Made by a program: the position numbers and the translations under genes | Origin: UBA6136 sp041158345 | Lineage (GTDB): Bacteria; Pseudomonadota; Gammaproteobacteria; Methylococcales; Methylococcaceae | Assembly: GCA_041158345.1 (NCBI GenBank) | Contig: JBEBBO010000083.1 | Location: 1-30,019 of the forward strand | DNA: 30,019 nt | Direction: 5' to 3' | In this document: positions 6,766-13,881 of the stretch, in pieces | How positions within the stretch are numbered: the stretch's first letter is position 1 | Layout of the letters: every line of letters begins with the position of its first letter | Notes under the pieces: model-generated | The model's database searches: none | Told to the model about the DNA's origin: nothing | What the model saw: only the letters and a program-made list of their open reading frames with translations

Positions 6766-8061
6766 TTAAAGGCTATTCAAAAAGGTCAACAGATTTTGCT
6801 GATCCGCCGGGGAGAGGGATTGAAAGCTCCGAACCACAGCCGCAGCTTCACCACTGTGACGAGAGATGGCGCCCGGCACATCCAGTGTCGCTCCATCGTG
6901 CATGAAGGACTTACGCGTCGCCAAACCCCAAAGCGGTGCGGTCCGCATCAGATTGCGAGTCAGTTGCCCGCCATTCTGAACAATACCGTCTCCTGTCCCG
7001 ACGTCATGAAGCAGGTAGTCACTGAAAGGATGGAACGTCAGGTTCGCCAAAGCCGGCGGCACGGCATATGCGCCACCATTCACCAAGGATCCAGCACCAC
7101 CTGTCGTCAGCGACGTCACATGACAGATTCCACAGCCAATTTGTGTGAAGGTGGCTTCGCCCGCCTTGATCAGTTGCGCATTTCCCGCAGGCACTCGACC
7201 TCCAAGCACACCCAATGGCGGTGCACCCGGAATCCGGGCTCTAGCTGGCGTCGAGCGCATGAACGAGGCGACAGAAACCACATCATTGTTATTCTGTCGA
7301 TTTGGGATGGCCTCAAAAAAACCCGCGGGTTCGAAGGCTTGCACTGAATTGCCGTTGGAACTCAGTTCAGTCGGAAACAACGGTGTCGTAATTCCGATTT
7401 CATTTCGGAAGGCATCCGCTGAAAAGGAGACCAGACTTGCATGTTGAGACTTCCAGCCAAATCGCCCTACGGCCGTTGCATTTGGAAGTTCCAAAACCGG
7501 AACCACATTTGCGACACCGTGGATTTGTCCGCTGGAAAGTCCCGGTTGGGCCGCAGCAATCGCCTGTAGTGTCTGATCAGGAACGGCCTCGACGTAGCCG
7601 TCACCCAGTGTACTGATCGAGAGTCGCAATGTCCTCACATTCGCATTGGCAGGAACCTGAGGCACAATACGACCCACCAAAGCACGATGGTCGATCAGAG
7701 ATCCTCCGGGTGGATCGGTAAAGACCCCAGCTGAGAAAATGCCGGCTCTTACAGCGGTTACTTGGCTATCCCCTCCCACACCCGGTGCATGGTGGCAGTT
7801 CGCGCAGGAGGTATCATTGAAGACAGGACCCAGACCTGTCCTAGCCGTTTGTTGTTGCCGAAAGGAAGCCGTCGCGGCCGCGTAATCTGATTCAGAAAGG
7901 AGACCATTACTGGTCTGCCCGGAACCTGTGGGAGCCTCAAGGGCGATAATGACGTCCGAATAACACCCCAATCCCAAGGCAAGAAAAACTGAAACCACGG
8001 CCTGACGGATCAAGTTGAATTGGAACCGGATGCCTCCATGGGCAGGCTGCAGGACTTTCAT
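6766..8061 (-). CDS. Di-heme oxidoreductase / peroxidase-like cytochrome c (DHOR, DUF1111 family)
   Basis: Exported cytochrome c-type protein of 431 residues. The hydrophobic stretch QAVVSVFLALGLG (about residues 20-32) looks like a signal peptide. Two heme c sites are visible: CANCH near residue 88 and CGICH near residue 310. The spacing, the SLIDHRALVGRIVPQ region and the C-terminal RTAPLWGLATRKSFMHDGA pattern match the DHOR/DUF1111 family, distant relatives of MauG and di-heme peroxidases. Substrate and reaction of this member are unknown; hydrogen peroxide reduction or oxidative modification are family guesses. GGAGAG 7 nt upstream selects ATG 8061 over the GTG at 8076. Kinase and regulator genes follow on the same strand, so it is probably the first gene of that operon. 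An imperfect lipobox-like LGLGC occurs, but not a good lipoprotein signal. Confidence 0.9.
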   Translation of the reverse strand: MKVLQPAHGGIRFQFNLIRQAVVSVFLALGLGCYSDVIIALEAPTGSGQTSNGLLSESDYAAATASFRQQQTARTGLGPVFNDTSCANCHHAPGVGGDSQVTAVRAGIFSAGVFTDPPGGSLIDHRALVGRIVPQVPANANVRTLRLSISTLGDGYVEAVPDQTLQAIAAAQPGLSSGQIHGVANVVPVLELPNATAVGRFGWKSQHASLVSFSADAFRNEIGITTPLFPTELSSNGNSVQAFEPAGFFEAIPNRQNNNDVVSVASFMRSTPARARIPGAPPLGVLGGRVPAGNAQLIKAGEATFTQIGCGICHVTSLTTGGAGSLVNGGAYAVPPALANLTFHPFSDYLLHDVGTGDGIVQNGGQLTRNLMRTAPLWGLATRKSFMHDGATLDVPGAISRHSGEAAAVVRSFQSLSPADQQNLLTFLNSL

Positions 8062-8084
8062 AAGGCGTCTCTCCACTTCTTAAT

Positions 8085-8101
8085 GATGACCGACGGTCAT
8101 C
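8085..8101. promoter_or_regulatory. Perfect 17-bp palindrome, probable operator
   Basis: GATGACCG-A-CGGTCATC: perfect 8-bp arms around one central base, 24 nt upstream of the DHOR ATG. A one-base centre does not suit an RNA hairpin but suits a dimeric repressor. TGACCGNCGGTCA-type sites are common for TetR-family proteins. No TetR gene is in the window, so the binder would be encoded elsewhere (inference). Confidence 0.55.
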
Positions 8102-8123
8102 TCGGAGGCACATAGTGAGGCCC

Positions 8124-8156
8124 ATTCGTGGAGAGATGATGGAGCAATTGTGGAGA
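8124..8156 (-). promoter_or_regulatory. Three tandem 11-bp repeats, candidate BaeR-like binding array
   Basis: Read on the minus strand, three units follow without gaps: TCTCCACAATT (8156-8146), GCTCCATCATC (8145-8135) and TCTCCACGAAT (8134-8124). The CTCCA core repeats with exactly 11-bp period, the spacing used by OmpR/PhoB-family dimers on direct repeats such as the pho box. The unit TCTCCANNAT also resembles the published E. coli BaeR box (TCTCCATDATTGGC core). The array lies about 65-95 bp upstream of the DHOR ATG, plausibly over the -35 region of a promoter whose -10 may be TATGTG near 8109-8114. Confidence 0.55.
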
Positions 8157-8202
8157 CATTTTGGCGAAACCAAGACTCCCATTTCACTCAAAGAGGCAGT
8201 TT

Positions 8203-8922
8203 ATGGCGTACAGAATTGGTGGTGGATTCGATTGGATTAAAAATTGGATCGTCATTGGGGGAATAGCCCTAACTCCGGCCGGGGTCAACGCTATTGAGGA
8301 ACCGCATGGGTATGATCAGGTGGCCCTATCCACTGTAGCTGAAGGCACGGCGCACCGAGAGGTCATCATCGCGACTCTGATTGCTCGACATGAAGGTCCG
8401 AGCCTTGAGTCACTAACTGGCGAAACGAATCGCGAAGTGAAGAACGCCTTGGAAAAGGCCAAAAAAGCGGTGGGGGTCAAAGTGCAGACCCAAAATTACC
8501 AAACCATCCCGACCTATCAGGACCAGAAGCCGTCAGGCTGGTTGGTTCAGCAATCCATAAGAATCGAATCCCGGGATTCTGAAAAACTCAGTGCGCTACT
8601 AGAGGATTTGCAAAAGACCCTAAAACTCGAGTCCATTACCTACGAGATTGCCCCTGAGACCAGAAAATCTGTTGAAGACCACCTGATTCTGGAGGCATTA
8701 AAAGCATTTGAGGATCGGGCCAAACAGATCACCGAAAGCCTCGGGCGAAAACGTTACCGCGTGGTGAAGCTGGATGTCAGTAATGGGCCATCGCAGTTTC
8801 AAAATCCGCGCACCCTGGCCAGAGTACAAATGGCTGAACCATCATCTCGGCCGGTGTTTGAAACAGGTGAAGCCCCATTAACAATCACCGTCCAGGGAAC
8901 AATCGAACTTCAGCCGAATTAG
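8203..8922 (+). CDS. SIMPL domain (DUF541, YggE-like) exported protein
   Basis: Protein of 239 residues with a signal-peptide-like N-terminus (WIKNWIVIGGIALTPAGVNA, ending near residue 31) and one SIMPL/DUF541 domain. The domain pattern is visible as a strand with EGTAHREVIIATL, the amphipathic helix NREVKNALEKAKKAVGVKV, the VQTQNYQTIPTYQDQKPSGWLVQQSIRIES stretch (divided here by family elements), and the second half EALKAFEDRAKQITESLGRK. YggE-type proteins are periplasmic and linked to oxidative-stress tolerance, but the molecular role is unclear. AAGAGG 6 nt before ATG 8203 selects this start over TTG 8161. It is divergent from the DHOR/kinase/regulator unit, so the repeats at 8124-8156 could affect it too. 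Its stop overlaps the end of pyrF tail to tail. Confidence 0.82.
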   Translation: MAYRIGGGFDWIKNWIVIGGIALTPAGVNAIEEPHGYDQVALSTVAEGTAHREVIIATLIARHEGPSLESLTGETNREVKNALEKAKKAVGVKVQTQNYQTIPTYQDQKPSGWLVQQSIRIESRDSEKLSALLEDLQKTLKLESITYEIAPETRKSVEDHLILEALKAFEDRAKQITESLGRKRYRVVKLDVSNGPSQFQNPRTLARVQMAEPSSRPVFETGEAPLTITVQGTIELQPN

Positions 8923-9644
8923 CGTTTGAAGACCTCAGCAATCTGAGCTTGGACGCGAAGGGCTTCCTCACGCGGATCCTTAGCGTCCCGGATTGGACGC
9001 CCTACAACGATGTAGTCCGCACCGTTCTCAAAAGCCTGCGGCACTGAGACGACCCGCTTCTGATCATCTTGGGGGCGATTCTCGACAGGTCGAATGCCTG
9101 GGGAAACGACCAGGAGTTTATTGTCGACCTCCCGTCGGAGCGCGGGCACTTCAAGCCCGGATGAAATGACCCCATCACACCCCAACTCGAGGGCCCTGCG
9201 TGCTCTTGAAAGGACCAGCTGGGGTACATCGCAGTTGAATCCCAGATCCTCCATATCGCCCTGATCAAGGCTGGTGAGTACCGTGACCGCCAGAACCTTA
9301 AGGTTCCCTTTTTCTCTGGCAGCTGCCGCCATGATCGAGTCGTTGCCATGAATCGTCGCAAAATCAACCCCGTGTTGACTCAGGGAGCGAATCGCCCGGG
9401 CCACTGTCTCGGGGACATCAAAAAATTTAAGATCCGCAAAAACGCGCTTTTCACGTTCGCTAAGCCAGCGGATTAACTCAAAGTAGCCCCCCGACATAAA
9501 GAGTTCGAGCCCAACCTTGTAGAACACCACCGCATCTCCCAAGCTTTCGACCAGCTTCTTGGCGGAATCCACATCGGGAACATCCAGCGCCATGATGAGT
9601 CTTTCGTTGGAGGGGATCGGTTTGTTGGACAGCAGTGAGCTCAT
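8919..9644 (-). CDS. pyrF: Orotidine 5'-phosphate decarboxylase (PyrF)
   Basis: Catalyses the last step of UMP synthesis, decarboxylation of OMP, in the cytoplasm. The sequence shows IMALDVPDVDSAKKLV at the start of the barrel and the catalytic Asp/Lys array FADLKFFDVPETVARAI (family motif DxKxxDIP). HGNDSIMAAAA, VLTSLDQGDM and the phosphate-binding VVSPGIRP and ADYIVVGRPIRDAKDP segments follow. Length 241 is normal (245 in E. coli). The ATG at 9644 gives a 17-residue lead before the conserved MALDVP; neither candidate start has a clear ribosome-binding site. It is a single gene, divergent from cinA, and overlaps the SIMPL gene by 4 bp at the stops. Confidence 0.97.
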   Translation of the reverse strand: MSSLLSNKPIPSNERLIMALDVPDVDSAKKLVESLGDAVVFYKVGLELFMSGGYFELIRWLSEREKRVFADLKFFDVPETVARAIRSLSQHGVDFATIHGNDSIMAAAAREKGNLKVLAVTVLTSLDQGDMEDLGFNCDVPQLVLSRARRALELGCDGVISSGLEVPALRREVDNKLLVVSPGIRPVENRPQDDQKRVVSVPQAFENGADYIVVGRPIRDAKDPREEALRVQAQIAEVFKR

Positions 9645-9739
9645 GTTGGTGCACCGGTTAGAGAAGAGATGAGGAGAAACACCGATTGAACGCGACCCTC
9701 TCGGGTTGCGGTGTCCTCGCCGCGTGATACTTGTCTGGC

Positions 9740-9768
9740 ATTATAGATCCCCCTTCCTTAATTGTTTT
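9740..9768 (-). promoter_or_regulatory. Candidate pyrF promoter
   Basis: On the minus strand a perfect -10 TATAAT (9745-9740) has a poor -35, AAAACA (9768-9763), at 17 bp. It would leave a leader of about 88 nt before the pyrF ATG at 9644. No riboswitch or attenuator is obvious in that leader. Confidence 0.35.
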
Positions 9769-9813
9769 GAATATCGGTGACGTGGTGTGGCCTGTGACAA
9801 AAGGTAATCAGAC

Positions 9814-11025
9814 GTGAAGAGACCCACTGTAGAAATCCTGTCTCAGGGTGATGAAGTCATCGAAGGGGCCGTCATCAACACCAATGCGGCATGGCTCTCA
9901 CGAAAACTCTTCGATATGGGCTTCAACGTGGTCCGTCATACCTGCATTGGGGATGACCTCCCTGCATTGGTGAGTGCCCTTCAAGAGATCTCCGGACGTA
10001 GCCAGCTTTGTATTTCCTCAGGGGGGCTAGGACCAACTCTTGATGACCTGACCGCAGAGGCCGCAAGTACCGCCTTTGGGGCACCGCTTCAATCTGATCC
10101 CGAGGCCCTTCGGCAAATCGAAAGCTGGTTCCAAAGGTCAGGCCGTCCAATGGCCGAGATCAACCGTCGCCAGGCGCTCATTCCCTCAGGTGCTGTTCGG
10201 CTCGACAACGACTGGGGAACTGCACCCGGTTTCTCAATGCCTCACGGGATCTGCGACTTTCATTTTGTTCCTGGTGTTCCACGCGAAATGATGGCGATGT
10301 TTGAACATCGGATTGCACCTCGTTTGATCGCGTCATTCCCGGCCATTCGCCCTAGCCGGCTCACGTTTCATACCATCGGCATCGGTGAATCAAGGCTCCA
10401 GGAATTGCTCAAGTCCCTGTCGCTTCCCGAGGGCGCTCGACTGGGTTTCAGAGCCAAAGGGACGGAAAACGAGGTCAAAATCACATTTCCTGGGCTACTC
10501 TCCCCCGGCGAAGCTGATCCCCTGATCTCTCAAGTGTCAGCTCTTTTGGGTGACGCACTTTTTCAAGTAGTCCGTGATGGTCTGGGACATGAAAACCTGG
10601 CTTCATTCGTAGGCACCACCCTACGCGATCTAGCGCGCAAAGTTCTGGTGCAAGAAAGCCTCTCTGCGGGCAATTTAAGTCATACACTTGCCCTAGAGGG
10701 TGCTTTGGCCTTCGGTGAGATTCACCCGGCCTGTAATCCACCTCTCGCCATCGAAGATGCCGCTGTGATAGAGCATGAACTCCAGAGTCAGGCTGACCAT
10801 TTGCTCAGAAAACACCCGGGAGAGAGCGTCATCATCGAAAGATGGTATCCCGAAAACGGAAGCAGCCTTCCCGGCGAAAGAGAGAAAGTCGTCTTCTGGA
10901 CCCTAGCAGCCTCAGAACACCATCGACTCCTTGAACGCCAAACCCTGACGGGTACAAAACCCCAACTCGCTCAGACGGCTACGATCTGGAGTCTAAACAC
11001 CGTTCGAAGGCTGCTCGAGATCTGA
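9814..11025 (+). CDS. cinA: CinA family protein with a degenerate C-terminal deamidase-like domain
   Basis: Protein of 403 residues from GTG 9814 (AAGG at 9801-9804, 9 nt upstream). The N-terminal about 170 residues form the MoCF/COG1058 domain: VEILSQGDEVIEGAVINTNA, SSGGLGPTLDDLTAEAAS, NRRQALIPSGA, NDWGTAPGF and HFVPGVPREM, which in the family is an ADP-ribose/CoA pyrophosphatase-type fold. The middle segment IGIGESRLQELL and VKITFPG also fits CinA. The C-terminal about 140 residues sit where PncC (NMN amidohydrolase) belongs, but the expected AESCTGG is QESLSAG (279-285). The GxAGPGGG-like loop appears as PENGSSLPGE (346-355). The N-terminal function is probably intact; NMN deamidation is doubtful. 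Confidence 0.85.
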   Translation: MKRPTVEILSQGDEVIEGAVINTNAAWLSRKLFDMGFNVVRHTCIGDDLPALVSALQEISGRSQLCISSGGLGPTLDDLTAEAASTAFGAPLQSDPEALRQIESWFQRSGRPMAEINRRQALIPSGAVRLDNDWGTAPGFSMPHGICDFHFVPGVPREMMAMFEHRIAPRLIASFPAIRPSRLTFHTIGIGESRLQELLKSLSLPEGARLGFRAKGTENEVKITFPGLLSPGEADPLISQVSALLGDALFQVVRDGLGHENLASFVGTTLRDLARKVLVQESLSAGNLSHTLALEGALAFGEIHPACNPPLAIEDAAVIEHELQSQADHLLRKHPGESVIIERWYPENGSSLPGEREKVVFWTLAASEHHRLLERQTLTGTKPQLAQTATIWSLNTVRRLLEI

Positions 11026-11035
11026 CTGCAAACGA

Positions 11036-12076
11036 TTAGATCCAGCCTTTCTTTCGAAAAAAAACGAGCATCCCGATTGCGATGGTGAGGCAAACGCCCC
11101 AAAAAATGGGATAGGCAATGGCCGAGTCGTTCTCGGGAATGGGCATATTCATGCCATAGACCCCCGCAATGAAACTCAGGGGAATGAAAATCGTACTGAT
11201 CATCGTCAGGACCTTGACGATCTCGTTCATACGATTGGAAATCACAGACATATAGGTCTCAGTCAGCGAAACAGCAATCTCATGGTAAGTCTCATTCAGA
11301 TCCAGAATCTGGACACAATGATCGTAGACATCCCTGAAATAAGATTGGCTTCCCGGTGAGAGGCACTCGTGGTGATCGCGCTGCAGTTGCGAAACGACCT
11401 CTCGCATGGGCCAAATGGTGCGTCTCAGCATCAAAAGACCGCGTTTGACCGAATGCGCCTTGGTGATCAATTCAGGAGAAGGCTCCTCGAGAAGCCCCTC
11501 CTCAATTTCATCAATCCAGTACGAATAATGCTCCAGAACAGGAAAGTAGCTATTCACCACTGCATCCAGGAGCGCATGGCACAAAAGGCTGGCGTCCGTC
11601 ATCCGGCTTCGGGTGTTTTCAAACTCAAGCCGCTTGTAGACCGGTTCGAGCACATCGGTAAACCGGTCCTGAAACGTCAGGAGGGTGTTTCGCCCAAGAA
11701 AGAGATTAATCTGACTACTGCGAAGGATCGCATCCCGCATCACCAACTCTCTTGCCACGATAAAAAGCCGACCTGGGGCTTCTGCCGACTCCGGGAAGTC
11801 TTCAACTTTGGGCCTTTGATCGCCCGAGGAAAGATCCTCGACGGCCAGAGCATGAAGATGGTATTTCGTCGCCAGCGCGTCCAAAACCGTCTCAGGTAGA
11901 GTCCCCTGGACATGAATCCAACGGATCTTGGACCAATCCGGCCGATGGGAAAGGATCAGCGCGTCAAGATCGCTGACTCGGGTGGTCACCACTCGATCCG
12001 CTGCCAGGTCCGTGCAAGTCACCCGAAATCCCTTATCGACATCGCTGCCGCTTGAGGGGGTATTCGAAAATGCCAT
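11036..12076 (-). CDS. corA: CorA-family divalent cation transporter
   Basis: Inner-membrane channel for Mg2+ or related divalent ions, working as a pentamer. It has 346 residues from ATG 12076. A large N-terminal cytoplasmic domain (SKIRWIHVQGTLPETVLDAL, HALAVEDLSSGDQRPKVEDF) leads to a long helical region ending ISNRMNEIVKVLTMISTIF. Two C-terminal membrane helices follow, with the signature GVYGMNMP between them and the end FFRKKGWI. The GMN selectivity motif is intact; the loop after it (MPIPENDSAIAYP) is short. The frame is open to TTG 12181, adding Arg/Gln-rich residues unlike the family; ATG 12100 is another possibility. None of these starts has a good ribosome-binding site. It follows the phosphohexomutase gene and may be read from the glycan operon. 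Confidence 0.88.
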   Translation of the reverse strand: MAFSNTPSSGSDVDKGFRVTCTDLAADRVVTTRVSDLDALILSHRPDWSKIRWIHVQGTLPETVLDALATKYHLHALAVEDLSSGDQRPKVEDFPESAEAPGRLFIVARELVMRDAILRSSQINLFLGRNTLLTFQDRFTDVLEPVYKRLEFENTRSRMTDASLLCHALLDAVVNSYFPVLEHYSYWIDEIEEGLLEEPSPELITKAHSVKRGLLMLRRTIWPMREVVSQLQRDHHECLSPGSQSYFRDVYDHCVQILDLNETYHEIAVSLTETYMSVISNRMNEIVKVLTMISTIFIPLSFIAGVYGMNMPIPENDSAIAYPIFWGVCLTIAIGMLVFFRKKGWI

Positions 12077-12184
12077 GGGCGCAAGACCCTGATCAGGCAT
12101 TCGGGAAATTGGCCGGCCCAGATCTATCTGCCTATTCGCCTGCCTTGACCGTTGACCGCTTCGGCGCACACATTCCTCCAAAGG

Positions 12185-13876
12185 CTAGGCGAAATCCCTT
12201 TCAAGAGATCGCAAGATCCCATCAGGCTCCCGTATACCCATGCCCGCAATTCGGTCCGCTCGCTCTTGTGAGTCGGCAACCGCATAGATTCGAAGTTCAT
12301 CAGCATTTCCCGAGGGCCGAAGATGTGCAACATCCCCACCCTGAAAATACAGGCGCACCCCATCGGTGTAATCGATTCCAAGGACCGAACCGAATCCCTC
12401 TTCCGGCTTGAAGTAGGCGGCAAGAAGCGCCACCAAGTTCAGGAATACCGGGTCTTTGGCTGTGATGCCCTCAAATCCGACCCTCACCTGATCCTCTGAG
12501 AGTGGCCTGAGTTTTTTCAAGATCGTCTGACTTTTGTCCTTGGGGAAATTCTTCAGCAGCGCTGCGCGACTGAAGCGGGGCGGTAAGGCTGAAAATAGCG
12601 CTGGGAGCCCCTTCTCCTGAGCAACCGCACTAGCCAAAACGGCCAGGATCGGAAGAACGGCATCGCGAGTCGGTAAAGGTGCCAGGAGACGGCCCTCAAG
12701 AGCCAGCTCACTACCGGTCAAAAAACCCCCATTGGCCTCCCAGCCAACGACTTTTCGGCGCCCCCGCTTCAGCGCATCCAGCATGCCCTGAATCACAAAG
12801 GGGGATCCAATTCGTGTCTTGGGCTCAAGAACGGGAACCAGAGCGCCTCGGTCAATGGCATCATTGGTACTGATCGGAACTACCACGGCATCGGGCTTTA
12901 GGAAATCCGCCGCAACCATGCCGACAAGATCCCCACCGAAAAAGCGAGCCTGACCAGACTCCCGGGTCACGCCAAGAATCAATGGCCTGTCGCTATCGCC
13001 GTCCGTGGAAACCACGGCATCAAAATGACGACCCTCACGACTAGCGGCATCAAGAAATCCTTGAATGGTCTCAAGGCAGGATGCATCGATATTTTCCGTA
13101 TCAATGGGCACAAATATTTCGCTACGCCCCGCAACCTCCACCCTGGCACCCAGTGCTTCCAAGATCGAAGGCACCAGATCGCGCCCCACGGCTGAATGCT
13201 GGTAAACCAGGACACGAAGCCCTGAAAGCGTCTCTTTGCCGAAGAAATCGAGGTACCTTGATACATACTCTTCACGAGCCTCAATCAAGGGCTCAGGCAA
13301 TTGAGATGCTCCCTCTTTGAACATTCCAGACGCATCGAAGAGCGAAGCTTCAAACGCTATGGAGTAGATTCTGTGACGAACCGCAGAGACAAACTCCGCT
13401 ATCGGTCGCTCATGGTGTTTTAAGAGCTCACCCATCGACGTGTTGGTCTTATAGCCATTGCGATCAAATGGGATATGGCTACCGGTCACCATGATGCTTC
13501 CCTTGCCTCTGGCAATCGCAAAGGCCGTTAAGGCCGGTGTTGGAATTTGCCCGAGGTAAATGGGTTCAAGCCCTGCATCCTGAATTGCCTTGAAAATGGC
13601 TTGGGCCAGCTCACCTCGTCCTGTTGCATCAAGACCCGTCGAACTCGGTCTGAGATCCGCAGCAAAGTAAAAGGGCTCGGACTCAAGGACCCCGCCATCC
13701 TCGGGGGGGAGCGTCTTCAAGTATTCGATTTCTGCCAGCGCATTGATGTAGATTTCAAGCTGCGTCAGGTCTTTCAAAAGTCCACGACGTCCACTGGTTC
13801 CAAATCCCAGAACCACAGGCAGATGGTCAAGTGCGCGGGCAAGACTTCCTTCGGGATAAGAGTGAATGGAGCCCAT
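12185..13876 (-). CDS. Alpha-D-phosphohexomutase, probable phosphomannomutase
   Basis: Interconverts hexose 6-phosphate and 1-phosphate; beside manC the likely job is mannose-6-P to mannose-1-P. Visible family elements are GFGTSGRRG (residues 24-32), the phosphoserine loop MVTGSHIPFDRNGYK with S133, and the metal loop STDGDSDRP (about 289-297). The sugar-specificity segment GWEANGGFLTG and a C-terminal phosphate-binding region (LRPSGNADELRIYA) follow. At 563 residues it is about 100 longer than AlgC/ManB (about 450-460), with extra length near the N-terminus (residues 40-70) and around 145-200. Phosphoglucomutase activity is also possible. It starts 5 nt after the manC stop, so the two are clearly co-transcribed. 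Confidence 0.88.
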   Translation of the reverse strand: MGSIHSYPEGSLARALDHLPVVLGFGTSGRRGLLKDLTQLEIYINALAEIEYLKTLPPEDGGVLESEPFYFAADLRPSSTGLDATGRGELAQAIFKAIQDAGLEPIYLGQIPTPALTAFAIARGKGSIMVTGSHIPFDRNGYKTNTSMGELLKHHERPIAEFVSAVRHRIYSIAFEASLFDASGMFKEGASQLPEPLIEAREEYVSRYLDFFGKETLSGLRVLVYQHSAVGRDLVPSILEALGARVEVAGRSEIFVPIDTENIDASCLETIQGFLDAASREGRHFDAVVSTDGDSDRPLILGVTRESGQARFFGGDLVGMVAADFLKPDAVVVPISTNDAIDRGALVPVLEPKTRIGSPFVIQGMLDALKRGRRKVVGWEANGGFLTGSELALEGRLLAPLPTRDAVLPILAVLASAVAQEKGLPALFSALPPRFSRAALLKNFPKDKSQTILKKLRPLSEDQVRVGFEGITAKDPVFLNLVALLAAYFKPEEGFGSVLGIDYTDGVRLYFQGGDVAHLRPSGNADELRIYAVADSQERADRIAGMGIREPDGILRSLERDFA

Positions 13877-13881
13877 GCTGA

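Noticed and set aside
8161..8202. TTG start of the SIMPL gene at 8161
   Set aside because: ATG 8203 has a good AAGAGG ribosome-binding site and begins directly before the signal peptide; the 14 extra residues would break the signal-peptide pattern.
8919..8922. 4-bp tail-to-tail overlap of the SIMPL gene and pyrF
   Set aside because: Convergent stop overlaps are common in compact genomes; nothing else unusual is there, although the lack of a terminator between them means the transcripts probably overlap.
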